NCBI GenBank assembly: GCA_022494885.1
Contig: JAGVSM010001250.1
Span: forward strand, 1 to 64,000
Source: Micrasema longulum
Lineage: Eukaryota > Arthropoda > Insecta > Trichoptera > Brachycentridae
Length of the DNA: 64,000 nt
Direction: 5' to 3'
The translations under genes were made by a program, and so were the position numbers. Positions 1 through 10,140 of the stretch are shown piece by piece. Position 1 is the stretch's first letter, and the number at the start of each line of letters is the position of its first letter. The notes beneath the pieces are model-generated. The model saw only the letters and a list, made by a program, of their open reading frames with translations, made no database searches and was not told the DNA's origin.

Positions 1-479
1 TAAAAAAAAGAACATTTAACAGGACTGTTAAATGTTCCCTTAAATGCCCAAAGATTCCTAGTAAGGAGGACTCATTTTAATTTAACTAAAATTTATGTTT
101 TGTTGAAAAAATATTTCATATATTATATTAATAATTTTTTTTTAAAAAACATTGTATTAAAAATCTGTAAAACTGTAGTGTGTTTCTTTTACAGAAATAA
201 AATTAAAGCACCCTATTTCACTCTAACGGCCGCTCGGTGATCCGATCCTTGTCAAGTGGACAGCCATTTTATTGATGACGTCATTAATTGTAATTATTAT
301 CTATACATACATTCACACATAACTTCCTATACATACCCAGCCAACCTAAATCGATAGACATTGACTTCATAATAGTAACACTAAAATTCTAAAAAGACAT
401 TAAATGTTATTGAATAATGTGTGAGTTTAGTGCTACGGGAAAAAGTGTAGAAAAAATATTTTTTAAGACGCTGTAAAAG
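1..479. other. AT-rich DNA without a recognised gene
   Basis: No ORF or recognisable element is visible. The stretch around 225-285 is less AT-rich and holds a palindromic TGACGTCA at 276-283. The rest is low-complexity A/T sequence. Confidence 0.6.
276..283. promoter_or_regulatory. Palindromic CRE-type site TGACGTCA
   Basis: A perfect eight-base TGACGTCA, the full cAMP-response-element palindrome bound by CREB/ATF factors in animals. No adjacent promoter or gene is visible, so function is unproven. It is one of five such palindromes in the window. Confidence 0.25.
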
Positions 480-740
480 TAAGAGTATTTAATTGTACAG
501 CGAAACACCTATCTCGAAAATGCTTGAAAAAAAATAATAAAAATGAACCACTTTGAACTACGTCACAAGTTCTCCGAATCTACCAATAATAGAGTGTTGT
601 GATAGATTACCGATTTCCAGAAAGCCAACTCACTATTCACCAGAACTCACCGACAAGAACTTGTGACGTTACTCGAGGAGTAATTTTAAAATTACAAAAC
701 CTTGAAAAATCGTAGCGCTAATAATACGATACACAATAAT
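480..740. repeat. Dispersed repeat family R, copy 1 (short foldback)
   Basis: This segment resembles 41730-42005, 55240-55390 and 58240-58570. Shared blocks include CCACTTTGAACTACGTCAC, AAAGCCAACTCAC and ATCGTAGCGCTAATAATACG. It contains a perfect 14-bp inverted pair, ACGTCACAAGTTCT at 560-573 and its complement at 656-669, so it can fold as a stem. No coding capacity is seen, and it is most likely a non-autonomous element. Confidence 0.6.
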
Positions 741-2420
741 TTATTTTTTTTAATATCGTTTAGTTTGTCTTTTAACAAATATTTTATTTAAAAAAACCAA
801 TGAACTTTCCCATTGTACGTAACCACACACCGACATTTCTATGTCTACCGGTTTCAAGATGTACCCGTCTCTTCATCGGGACACTAATTACATTAACATT
901 CAAATTCCACCTTCATCATAGTAGTTGTACGAAATTACAAAATCAACGTGCTGATAAGACACATGCTTTTAGTAGCTGACACTAACGTTTACTGATTTTT
1001 TCAAATGTTTGATCAATACCACCCTATAATTTAAAAAATCACACTTCTCCCTTCCTCCGCTCCCCCTTTTCTTAACGATTGCTCCCAAGAGATCAAATAA
1101 AATCATTAAATTTTAACTAGTATGAATGTATTATTGTTTTATGTTTTTTTCTTTATTTATGTTATGTTTTTTTTTTCTTTTTCATGTACTCGTATTTCAA
1201 ATTATTAAAATCTTATAAATAAACAACTTAAACAGTGTAAGTCACTCTCCAAGCACATAAGTTAGTCTCTTTTTTGGAGAGTTACAGTGATAACATTTAC
1301 TAGATGTGTAAAAGTGGACATGTTTAGAATTTTACAAAAACATGTATAAAAACATTAATAAAAAAAAATATAAAAAAATATGTATACAGCTAGATATTAT
1401 AGTTTTCTGTTGCAGGGCAATCTGCGGAATATTACACTGTAAACCACCTTTTCAAACAAATATATCTACCGACTATGTTTAGGACAAATGAAATTTATGA
1501 ATAAAAAAATTAAATATATATTTATATCTTTTAAAAAGATTTGTCCAGTGCACTTTGGTGTCAGCTTCTAGTAGCATATGTCGTATCAGCATTTTGGTAG
1601 GATGGTGAAAGTGTATAGTGGGATTTGCATACAAATATTTTTTAAATCTGTGTATATTTGTCATTGATTTTATTATCTGTATTTTTACTGATTATATTTT
1701 AATCGACGTTCTTGTTCATATCACCAATCAACAAAATAAAATAGTCAATTTAAAAAATGAGTAATAAATGATTCCATTAATGCACAATTTCGCTTTTTCT
1801 CAGGTACGCGTACGTCGCGGCGGTACATAATCATGCAGGGCGAAAGTGCATTTTGCTGAGTGAATTTACTTTATGTCTCCATAGTGCACTTAAGGCAGAT
1901 TATCCCCTCTTGCGATCCAATTTCCGAGTGACCTACATACAAGAAACTACGAACATGCCGGCATGAAAATCGAATAATGTGGATAATCTAATGTATCACA
2001 ACCGGTTATGAGAATAACATAATTTCAAGATTTTTTTCATTCGACTGCTAAGTGACGCGATTAACTAACATTAGACTTAACTAAATATTAATTTTAATTT
2101 TTGTTTATTCAGAAAAACATCAGCAATACAAGAAAAATATACACAACATTATAAAAAAAACATAAAATAAAGCCAAATCAGTTTTCCACATAAAAACAAT
2201 TATAAAAATCCAGTTCAGTTAGATATTAATGCATGTAGAAGTGCATGTGTTTGAGTTTTTGTGTGTGAGGATGGGTGGGTAAGTGAGTGGATTTAGGTAG
2301 GTATGTAAATATGTGATATTTTTTCAATAGTGGCTGATATTTTTTATTCAACAATATATGTAAATTTAGGTCAAAATTTTTGAGAGAAGCAGATATTTAA
2401 CTTTATTTTTATTAACAATA
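741..2420. other. AT-rich DNA with no gene seen
   Basis: Mostly A/T-rich sequence with only short chance ORFs. Around 2230-2340 there is a TG-rich strand bias (GTGTGTGAGGATGGGTGG and similar) that recurs near 2960-3010 and 15940-16010, probably part of a LINE 3' UTR. No splice-supported exon was found. Confidence 0.5.
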
Positions 2421-2422
2421 TT

Positions 2423-2760
2423 TTGAGTTTGTCCAAATTTTTGGAGACGAGGACTGGATTCAACTCCCTGGGGAGCTGTTTATGTTAACATATTACAACA
2501 GAAATGAAGAACATTTAAGAAAAGGTAATATAGAAGTCTCTCACCTGCATAAATAAAGAATTCAGCTCTTTAACTTCACAAACATCAACTGATGAAAGAA
2601 TTGAAGGGATATAGATGTTCAAATAAAGGCAGAGTGGTGAATGTTACACAGTGTGTAAAGTGGCCACTTAAACCAGCCATTGACAGGTCATAAGCCCTGT
2701 AGATGCCTAGACTTCTTTATTACCTTTTCATAAATGTTCTTCATCTCTGTTGTAATATGT
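2423..2760. mobile_element. Inverted-repeat (MITE-like) element, family A, copy 1
   Basis: Two arms of about 50 bp (around 2490-2541 and 2711-2760) are inverted copies. They contain the block AGACTTC...ATTACC...ATGTTCTTCAT...GTTGTAATATG. The interior carries ACACTGTGTAA and GACAGGTCATAAGCCCTGT, hallmarks of family A seen at 13.6, 25.3, 28.5, 49.3 and 50.4 kb. An outer block CTGGATTCAACTCCCTGGGG at about 2455-2475 matches the outer arm of the 25.6-kb copy. There is no transposase, so it is non-autonomous. Confidence 0.7.
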
Positions 2761-2764
2761 TTAT

Positions 2765-2945
2765 TATTATTATTTTATACGTATTTTTTAATTTCATTTC
2801 TTTTACATTTATTATATTGAACATAATTTAAATTATTGTATCAAGTGTAAACATTTTTTCGGTGTGTGCATGAGTTTCTTACACTAATATACAAATAAAG
2901 TGGCAATATATGTGTACATACTGTTTGTTTACCTTATAAAATAAA
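2765..2945 (+). mobile_element. LINE 3'-UTR tail fragment
   Basis: Closely matches, in inverse orientation, the 3' UTR at 7985-8140 that follows a minus-strand LINE C-terminus. Shared blocks are TTTCTTTTACATT, TTATATTGAACA and GGTGTGTGCATGAGT. It ends in an AATAAATAAAT-type tail, so it is a heavily 5'-truncated insertion of that LINE family on the plus strand. Confidence 0.6.
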
Positions 2946-3149
2946 TAAATATGTATGTATGTGTATATGGGTGTGAGGGTGGGTTTATGGACAGGGTGAG
3001 TGTGTGTTTGATATGAGTGAATAGAAACATCTTAAATTTATAATTTAAAATATTTTTAGACAAACTAACACTAGAACTTACCCTTCAAATTTATTTTTTA
3101 AAGTACTAGATATACCTTCATGATCACGTCGGGATCACCATTTATAGGA

Positions 3150-3430
3150 CGGATGCGCGTGGGTTGATTTGAGGTAAAATGAGAAAAGTGGATTACAATT
3201 AGAGTTGTTTATTGAGTAGATACGCACGAGTTACATCCTATTATTTTGTACGAAAGGGAATTTACAATAGCGAACTCTGGCGGGAAGCTGGTGACCGGGT
3301 GACACGAAATGCCAAGATGAAATGTAATGTCCGAGTTGATGTTGCAGCGGGCTACGCGTTCAAACCAGTCAACCTCACGGCTTTGGTGCAAAGCATCTAT
3401 CATACAAACTTTCAAAGAAAAAAAACCCAC
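3150..3430 (+). other. Unidentified, less AT-rich segment
   Basis: Noticeably higher GC than its surroundings, with overlapping ORFs on both strands (plus 3212-3433, minus 3209-3493). I recognise no protein family, and no convincing splice sites bound it. It lies directly upstream of LINE C-terminal coding sequence, so it may be older LINE sequence. Confidence 0.3.
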
Positions 3431-3431
3431 T

Positions 3432-3625
3432 AACTTACGAAATTCTCGAAACCCTAGATTTCCAAATAATATACCTTTACTTAGATGCAACACAACTGCG
3501 GTTTTAAATCATTATTCACATGTTGGGGAAAAAAACTTTAATTATCTTCTGGAAATCTCAAAATCAAAAGCAAATATTAAAACATTTAAATCTAAATTTA
3601 AAAAACACATCAGACTCCCCTATCC
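3432..3625 (+). pseudogene. LINE C-terminal ORF remnant
   Basis: One plus-strand frame reads RNPRFPNNIPLLRCNTT and ends with KTFKSKFKKHI. This has the usual architecture of a non-LTR retrotransposon C-terminus: RN..., a small hydrophobic/Cys strand, then a terminal FKSKLKKHL-like helix. The W-N-x-L-P motif expected in the middle has decayed. A SINE follows in inverse orientation. The clade cannot be assigned. Confidence 0.45.
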
Positions 3626-3654
3626 TGAAATCCATTCAGTGGAAAATTGTGTAT

Positions 3655-3922
3655 ATTTTCATCTTCATCATCATTCCCTTTCCGCACCGAATAGTCCATA
3701 GGACACTGCATTGGTACACCAATAGCAGCGTATCTTGATCATTTTTGTTACATGAAGGTAAGATGATCAGTCTTACGCTTCAGGTACCAGTCCAGGGACT
3801 ATGAAATATTCTAGTGTGAAAACACCCGTTTAAATAAATATTTCAAATCAACCATGTCGGGAGTCGAACCCGAGACCTCTTGCATGGCAGGCTTACGCGC
3901 TAACCATTACACCACGAGGCCG
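3655..3922 (-). mobile_element. tRNA-derived SINE, family 1 (full-length copy)
   Basis: On the minus strand the head reads GGCCTCGTGGTGTAATGGTT (box A region), then GGTTCGACTCCCG (box B), both Pol III internal promoter motifs from a tRNA. The body follows, with GGACTGGTACCTGAAGCGTA and ATTGGTGTACCAATGCAGTG. It ends in a GATGAT/GATGAA microsatellite tail. Length is about 270 bp. Other copies lie at 45.6 and 45.9 kb, with tails or variants at 19.8, 21.3 and 61.3 kb. Confidence 0.85.
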
Positions 3923-3998
3923 ACGAAATATTTTAGAATATAATAACTAATTTGAAGGAATCTATATAGTACGAATAAAATGTTTATAAAATATAGTA

Positions 3999-4022
3999 CG
4001 CATATATATATATATATATATA
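3999..4022. repeat. (TA)n microsatellite
   Basis: About ten consecutive TA units. Similar short runs occur at 7868-7883 and 55427-55440. Confidence 0.9.
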
Positions 4023-4249
4023 CATTGAATATACATAAACATATATAATTTTTCTTTTATGTAAAACGAACTCCCTCTCTAAACACGAGTTTTCACTTTA
4101 TTAGAGAGGTAGAAACATTATTAAAATTTTATACTCTGTCGAAAAAAAAATTCGATAAGCAAAAAAAATCCATTTTAGTAGGTAAAGTGCTTTTTAAATT
4201 TGTAGTGAAAACAAACCATTCGCTAACCTTAGCGGATAGCGCAAAGTAG

Positions 4250-4530
4250 AAATACCTTAAATTTAAAACGTGATTTTTTATTTGAATGCGAATAAAAATC
4301 TTATGGATCGTTCTCGGTGTCATGTAAGGTTTTGCCGCGACCAATATTTGTGTACTTTTAAGTATCTCGTGTGCAAAAACTATAAAGATTATAGAATATC
4401 AAAAACTTTGTCTGGATACTCCGTTTTATTGACTACCGGAAATGGTTTGTCGGCGGAGAGGAGCAACGCCGCGCGGGGGGGTTTAAATTTGGACTTGTAT
4501 GGGCACGGCGCACGCTCAGTTTAGTTGTAT
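4250..4530. other. Segment ending in a GC-rich block
   Basis: The 4440-4525 part is GC- and CpG-rich (GGCGGAGAGGAGCAACGCCG followed by a C/G run) inside AT-rich DNA. A plus-strand ORF of 84 codons spans it, but I recognise no protein and no splice signals. It could be an old element terminus or an unrecognised promoter. Confidence 0.3.
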
Positions 4531-4639
4531 TTCCAGAAGATTTGATCGATTTAAGTTATCAAAGTTTCTACGGAGAGCCAAAAACGTAAACAAAGCGTTA
4601 AAATTACAAGAAATATAACATTAATATTGAAAAGCAGAA

Positions 4640-5140
4640 AATACTAAGATACTGTACTAATGTACAACTATCCAACTTCTTTCACAAGACGAACTATCTC
4701 TTCGTTCTAGTAACGAGAGAACCCTTTAATACCCTGTCAAAGCTCTATTTTCTTGCCTCCTATTTCACAGTGGTAGCCGCTTGATTGTAGAATAATCTAC
4801 CCACTAATGTTAGAGACGCTCCTTCTTTATTTACATTTAAGTCAAGATTGAAATGTCACTATCTAAATATTTAAATTGTTCCTTTATCCTTCTTCTTTCC
4901 TTCCCATCCCCTCTCCTCTCTTCATAGTATAGTGTTAATTTTTAAAATATATTTTCATATTGTTAATCTTTGTTTTTAATTTTTGTATAAAATTGTAAGA
5001 TTCAATATGTCCATGTACTTATAATTTTCTCAAACTGAACGGTTTGGGTAGGTAGGAAGAAATTGCCTTAAGGCAATATGCCCGCCCTAATATGTATATT
5101 TATTGTATGTGTATATAAAGTGTCAAATAATAAAATAATA
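4640..5140 (+). pseudogene. LINE C-terminus and 3' UTR with palindromic hairpin
   Basis: The frame ending at about 4872 reads NNLPTNVRDAPSLFTFKSRL and then KCHYLNI-stop, the standard end of a Jockey/CR1-type LINE ORF2. The Trp expected before NNLP is a TAG stop. The 3' UTR contains the perfect palindrome ATTGCCTTAAGGCAAT (5062-5077), then GCCCGCCCTAAT and an AATAATAAAATAAT-type tail. The same UTR recurs at 28664-28958 (+) and 29825-29930 (-), which defines the family. Confidence 0.65.
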
Positions 5141-5336
5141 CGATCTACAACCTGTACAAAGCTCTCCGACTACACTTGAAAACACCACAATCGACTCGAC
5201 GTTTGCACGTCAATTTAGTCCGACGATTATGCCCTGTACGTTTCATATTTTAGTTACCATCGACCAATTTTTCATAGTTTAGCTATGTGTACTAATGATT
5301 TTGATGTATAAATTTTATGTAGGTAAAGCGTAATTT

Positions 5337-5411
5337 TCTTTCTTTCGTTTCGACTTTCTTTCGTTTCGACTTTCTTTCGTTTCGACTTTATTTTGTTTCG
5401 ACTTTATTTCT
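5337..5411. repeat. 16-bp tandem repeat (about 4.5 copies)
   Basis: The unit is TTTCTTTCGTTTCGAC. Three near-perfect copies are followed by two degenerate ones with TTATTTTG or TTATTTCTG changes. No coding role is apparent. Confidence 0.9.
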
Positions 5412-6034
5412 GACTAACAAAACAAAAGAACCCCCAATAACGAGAGTTACGTATGTAATTCCGCATTTTTTTAGTCACGTATTCTTCACATGATTGTTGA
5501 TATATTTCAACCTGTCCTAGGTGTGATGATCAATTATTGTAATACTTCAAGACTGTCAATGGTTTCCTAGGTCGTCAAGGTACACACAACATGCTGTGCG
5601 CTTATTAAACAAGTCACGTCTCACATGTGACCCGCAGCTTTGAATTGATTGAACACCTTCAAACAAGAATGCCCATACGACCAAAATAAACTAAGCAAAA
5701 TATTAACTGTACTTTACGACAAAGGTTTCAAACCAGAATTTGGGCCAAAGTTGTTTTATTAGTTACGAGCTGAACCCGGCAATGCTTTGCTATTGCTAGA
5801 TTTAAGTTTTTGCTAAATAGATCAAATGAACACAATCGAAAGTTTGGTATCAATTATTGTATTTAGTCCAAATTAGATATGTACGTATACATTATTATTT
5901 TTGTGTTTCGGTTTAGATAAATTGTGAGGACAGAGAATTTCGACAAATAGGTGTGCGCATTTTTTAAAAAACGAAACAATATTGTCCATATATAGGGACA
6001 CGCCGATGGTAAATATCTATAATGTGTAAAAAAA
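5412..6034. other. No gene recognised; possible 5' end of repeat family H
   Basis: Around 5765-5805 the sequence GAGCTGAACCCGGCAATGC, followed by TTTGCTATTGCTAG, resembles the 5' end of a widespread insect dispersed repeat whose body may be family H at 6480-7130. Nothing else was identified. Confidence 0.3.
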
Positions 6035-6035
6035 A

Positions 6036-6350
6036 GAGCTCTGCGCTGGTTTGGACATGTAGAGTGAATGGACAACGAAAGGACAGCTAAAAATACGTAC
6101 AATGCGAATGTTCATGGACGCAGAAATAGAGGAAGACCGTGAAAGACATGGCTTGCCTAAATCTAACAAATACTTGAAAAAAGACATGGTAAAAGTCGGA
6201 ATAATCGGCGCGTGTGCATGAGAAGATCTATGAATGTAGAGGAAGCGAGATCTGAATGCAAAGATAGAGTGATGTGGCATTCTACCCTATCTGCCTACCC
6301 TTACTGGAAACGGTGTGAAAGTTTGTTTTTGTTGTTGTTGTTGTTATTGT
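6036..6350 (+). pseudogene. LINE ORF2 C-terminal remnant (endonuclease-RT family, copy 1)
   Basis: The decayed reading gives LRWFGHV-like, then ARMRRSMNVEEAR and a WHSTLSAYP-like end, matching the C-terminus of the intact-frame copy at 30563-30937 (RWFGHVERMN, RRACMRRCMNV, STYPSG). It ends in a TTG/GTT microsatellite tail, as usual for this LINE type. It carries stops and frameshifts and is non-functional. Confidence 0.75.
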
Positions 6351-6479
6351 AATAAAAAAACAATTCTCTAGTGCCATAATTCAGAGAGAAAATACGTTTG
6401 TATGAAGAAAAGTCGGACCTCGTTTCCTCTTACGATAAAATATAATTAAATATACTTTTAAAACTTTATAAAAAAATCT

Positions 6480-7130
6480 TGAGTAAAAACCGTTCGGATA
6501 AACGTAAAAAAGATGTCACTTTTCATTGGTGAGCAGGTACCTAGGTACTCGTTTATGATTGTATTCCAAATCTAAAAATAATAGATATTTAATTTAAGTT
6601 GGTACTTAAGTACTTGTTTATGTTTGAATTTCAAAACAGAAAATAATCGATTATTTTCAAATAAAGAATTCTTTTAGCGAGTGTCAAAACTCTGCTCAGG
6701 GATGCACTTGAGTCAGGAATGCGATTTTCAAAAATGTATTGAATGTTAGTTAATATTATTTTAGTATTACCAAAAAGCCAGTAAAAAGAAATAAATGGGT
6801 AGACATTATAAGGAATTCAATGAAATAATCTGATTAGGATCCATAAAAAAACAAATGCTCTCTGTAAACATTTTAAAAAAAACTTTTTTCATATGGTGAA
6901 AAATAATATTCATCCATTTTTTTGTAAGCGCATTCTCGGTGAATGCAACCCTGCTGATGAATAAAAAAAACATTTACGCTCCTAACTTTTTTTGTACTTA
7001 ATAAATTGAAGATTATGAGCTTTAAACCTTCTCGCGGCAACGACAAACATTTATCTGAAAACCCCACGTAAATCGGTCCGGTAGTTATCGAATCCATCCA
7101 GAAACACTATTCAAACTTTGCCTTTTATAT
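6480..7130. repeat. Dispersed repeat family H, copy 1
   Basis: Collinear with 12000-12725. Shared blocks include AGGTACCTAGGTACT, TTTATGATTGAATTCCAAAA, GCATTCTCGGTGAATGCAA and GTAAATCGGT, and the end (CGGTCCGGTAGTTATCGAAT-like) also aligns. It has no usable ORF. The layout resembles abundant insect repeats that begin GACCCGGCAA and end AAATCGGTCCAGCC, but I cannot assign a superfamily. Confidence 0.6.
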
Positions 7131-7134
7131 ACAT

Positions 7135-7400
7135 TTATAGTTTTTTAATTTATTATATAAATAAAACACGAGTGATACTTTAAACCACAAATTTGGAATG
7201 AGTGACCGGTTTCATCGCTTTCGCGACATCTTCGAGACTGGTATCTTTATTAAAGAGTTAAATGTATTTAGAGAGAACAGAGGTAAGGATAGATAATTCA
7301 AAGTTATATGTAAGTAAATTAAATAAAGTTATTTTTATCTTAAGGATCATTATCAACAAATTTTCTTTGGGTTAACTAATGATTAAAACCCAAAGAAAAT
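7135..7400 (-). mobile_element. Penelope-like element terminal repeat (family 1), solo
   Basis: Homologous to the arms of the PLE at 32747-33690 and to 42955-43300. On the minus strand it holds a compact fold at 7201-7243: GATG, TCGC-GAAA-GCGA hairpin, TGAAACCGGTC. No ORF2 sequence remains except possibly its extreme end. Position 7370-7440 has an imperfect inverted duplication of the AACCCAAAGAAAATTTG block. Confidence 0.7.
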
Positions 7401-7884
7401 TTGAAAATGATTTAAACCCAAAAAAAATAACAAAGAGTTGTAAATAATAGGTTATTCAAAAATTAATTGTGTGAAAGTATCTTAACCACAAACTGCACAT
7501 TTTTATCACGGGCCTGCGACGCGATTTTTCCTTTCAGGAATAAAAACTTCAAAACGTCCCAAATTTCCTCGCACACGCATTCATTTACAAAACGGAATGA
7601 CTTTTACACGATTGATTAAAACGAAGCTTTATTTTCTTAAAAATATTTTTTTAAATGTCACCTTTGCAACGCAAACCTATTTGTCAAAATCGGTACCGTG
7701 TTGCCAGAGCAAATTTAGTTCAACCCCGTCTTGCGACAAAATACGAAACTACTTTTTGAACAACCTAATATTTAAGGTTAATCATTCATTCTAAATTTAG
7801 CTGGGGTATTCGTATTGATGGAATCTTCAATAAAATCAAAAGCATATTATCTTTCAAAACGTTAAGATATATATATATATATAT
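7401..7884. other. No gene recognised
   Basis: AT-rich sequence with a short (AT)n run at 7868-7883. A 65-codon plus-strand ORF at 7597-7794 has no recognisable features. Confidence 0.4.
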
Positions 7885-8505
7885 GTGTGTCTTAACGTTT
7901 ATATACCTCGCTTAGTAAATCGATTATATCTAACGGAGCGCGTATGTACGGTCTGGCCATCTTACCTTCCAGTCTCATCAGGGTTAAATTTATGCTATTT
8001 TTTATCTTTATTGGATAAACAAGCAGTATGTACACACATATTGTCAATTGCTTTGTATTAGTGTAGACACTCATGCACACACCAAAAAAAAATGTTTTCA
8101 CTTAATACAATAATTTTAATTGTGTTCAATATAACAATGTAAAAGAAAAGAACTGAAAAAATATGTATTTAATAATGAAGTTAAATATGTATGCTTCTCT
8201 CGAAATTTCTATGATTTTTTACCTGAATTTACATACATTGTCATAAAAAATATCAGCCTCAGTAAATCTATTGTTATATTGGTCGCATATTCTAGGTATT
8301 GTAGATTGTTTCAAATAGTTTGTTGACGCGTTTTCTGTGTAAAACATAGGATTTTGTCTTGTCGGTCTAGATGGCAAACGGAATTGAAGTCTTTTAAGTA
8401 GGTAAGGAGAATCAATTTTATTATGTATTAATGTGTATAAAAATAACTGGTCTAAAATTATTCTTCGATTTCTAAGAGGGTTTGTTCCATGGTACTGCAT
8501 ACTTT
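7885..8505 (-). pseudogene. LINE ORF2 C-terminus with 3' UTR
   Basis: The minus-strand frame at 8219-8500 reads LRNRRIILDQLFLYTLIHNK, then RLPSRPTRQNPMFYT, STNYLKQSTIPRICDQYN and DIFYDNVCKFR-stop. This is the typical C-terminal block of Jockey/CR1-type LINEs (RR..D..FLYK..., PTR..R...F, TNY...P..R.CR.YN, DIF..SL..F). Downstream on the same strand the 3' UTR matches 2765-2945. The reverse transcriptase core is missing, so the copy is 5'-truncated and immobile. The open frame of about 93 codons suggests moderate age. Confidence 0.75.
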
Positions 8506-8564
8506 AAGCATGGTTAGAGAAGTTAATGTTTTACCGGTAGTCCGTGATATTCAGTTGAGACGGC

Positions 8565-8745
8565 GGCCTCCGTGGTGTAGTGGTCAAAATGCTTGACTCA
8601 CACACGGAAGGTTCCGGGTTCGATTCCCGGAGAGAACACAAAAAATTATATGAGATTTTTCTCAAGCCTGGGTGTTCTGTGATGTAATTCACCACTGTAA
8701 TTGGGCCTCCTGGCCTGTTGTGGTGCAAAAAAAATGCAATGCAAG
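8565..8745 (+). mobile_element. tRNA-derived SINE, family 2
   Basis: The head GGCCTCCGTGGTGTAGTGGT (box A region) and GGTTCCGGGTTCGATTCCCG (box B, perfect GGTTCGATTCC) are followed by a short body. The body ends with the hairpin GGCCTCCTGGCC and TGTTGTGGTGCAAAAAAAATG. A 3' fragment with the same end lies at 24292-24330. It is not a working tRNA, since the 3' half of the acceptor stem does not pair with the head. Confidence 0.8.
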
Positions 8746-8796
8746 AGACTGTAAATGGGTATTGTACCAAATAGCATAATCCGTGAGCCAAAACCA

Positions 8797-9830
8797 TAGA
8801 ATTAAGAATAGTCCAAAAGGAGCCTAGAATCATATTTGAATATATCGGACTGTGTCCAATAATTCCCCTACTTAGACACACTTTCGCCGCGCGCATACGT
8901 TAAGTCGCCGGGTAATGATGCTTGATGGGAAAAAATCAATCATAACACAAATATAAGGTAAAAAAAGGCAATCTGTTAATTTCTCTAAAATTTTATTGTG
9001 CACGCGCAAACATTGACTGACACAACAGATTAGACAAATAATGGGTCACTTAATAAGAGTAATTGAATTTATGAACTTTGAACTTAAAATATAAAACAAA
9101 TTTTATTTGACACAAAACAGATATTTTTATATCATGCTAAATAATATTTGATGTTTTAAAGATAGTGTCGTTCAAATGTCCCCAACGGCGTTGTTTAATC
9201 CGTGGTCTAATTTTCATTAGTTCTTTAATTAAATGAGCAAAGTCGGGTAAAAAAAAATTCTACCCTGGCAACACTAACGAAATTTCCAATTTGTTTCTTC
9301 GACAATCTGACAGATGGAAAAATAATTCAATTTTTAAGTAATGCATTTGCTACTTAAACATTCGTTTGTTCATAACACATGAAATAATTCTTAGGTCTGC
9401 CAACAAACATACCAGTCTTGATTTCTTTGATAACAAGTTGTCTTCTTTCAAACGATCACTGAATCAAATTAAATTATAAACACCTCTCTCCCGCTTCCAC
9501 TCCCACAAAGTCTACTATAAACCCTTGAGTCTTTCTAATTTTTTTACAATAATTTTCCATGTATAAATGTGTCCATAAAAATGCCCATTGGGCGTATATA
9601 TAAATAAGTAAATGAAATGTAATGCCATTCTGTTTCTTTAAGATCCTAGCAGTATTTCTACACTTTTAAAGGACACAACACGTCATAGTTGAATTTAAAT
9701 CAGGAGTTGCGTACTGAGCGACGTCTACAAAGAAATTAATGGGGCAAAACGTAAACCTACTCATTTGTGAGTAGTTGAGTCGCCTTCTGTTTGATGTGCG
9801 TATGCGGTTTTCGGAGTATTCTTAATTCTA
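8797..9830 (-). mobile_element. TA-flanked inverted-repeat element, family C, interrupted copy
   Basis: Both ends are TAGAATTAAGAATA..., in inverted orientation (8797 onward and complement ending 9830), flanked by or beginning with TA as expected from TA target duplication. Internal sequence is homologous to 27131-27852, 37757-37993 and 39885-40545. A LINE tail of about 200 bp (9400-9605) is inserted in the middle, making the copy longer than its relatives. It has no transposase ORF and is a MITE probably mobilised by a Tc1/mariner-type enzyme. Confidence 0.75.
9400..9605 (+). mobile_element. LINE 3' fragment inserted in family C element
   Basis: Reads TSLDFFDNKLSSFKRSLNQ and a stop, parallel to the SRQDLDFFGLSLQRFKRAL end of the Jockey-like copy at 52-53 kb. 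The 3' UTR then leads to the hairpin GCCCATTGGGC (9583-9593) and an ATATATAAATAAGTAAA tail. It interrupts the family C element, so it is the younger of the two. Confidence 0.65.
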
Positions 9831-9842
9831 TGGGCAAAACAT

Positions 9843-10140
9843 ATGGGCGAAGGTGTATATTTTAAATTCTGTTATGTCCCGCCAGAAAAACAACGTCGTG
9901 ACTTCAAATTAATTGTATATCACCTTGTTGATCTGAAAAATAAAAAAAGAGTTTCCTACACTCACAACATTCGATTAAATATTAAGGGTTCTCTGGTCGT
10001 TCTTCGAATTACAAATTACTTAAGAGAACGAACCTTAAATTGCGTTATTCCAAGGTTGTTTAATGATCTTTTCCAAACCATTATTAACATTGAAGATTTT
10101 CAATAGAAAAAAAAAATACCTGCTTAATGCTATATAGTGA
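9843..10140 (+). pseudogene. Possible LINE C-terminal remnant
   Basis: An 87-codon ORF ends LRERTLNCVIPRLFNDLFQT, then IINIEDFQ. IPRLFNDL resembles the PRLWNSLP motif near LINE C-termini, and a YYLK-like Lys-rich stretch follows. Similarity is weak and only motif level. It could be a chance ORF. Confidence 0.35.

Noticed and set aside
2588..2620. CTGATGAAAG as a hammerhead core
   Set aside because: It is part of the conserved interior of a family A element and cannot form stems I and II.
3843..3922. tRNA gene on the minus strand (also 8565, 25868, 45322, 45945, 57446)
   Set aside because: Box A and box B are present, but cloverleaf pairing is incomplete and a conserved non-tRNA body with a microsatellite or A-rich tail follows in multiple copies. 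They are SINE heads.
5337..5411. CRISPR or telomeric repeat
   Set aside because: Simple 16-bp tandem repeat of TTTCTTTCGTTTCGAC; not a telomere unit and with no spacers.
7950..7985. CTGATGA box on the minus strand as a hammerhead ribozyme
   Set aside because: No GAAA box or closing stem follows at a suitable distance.
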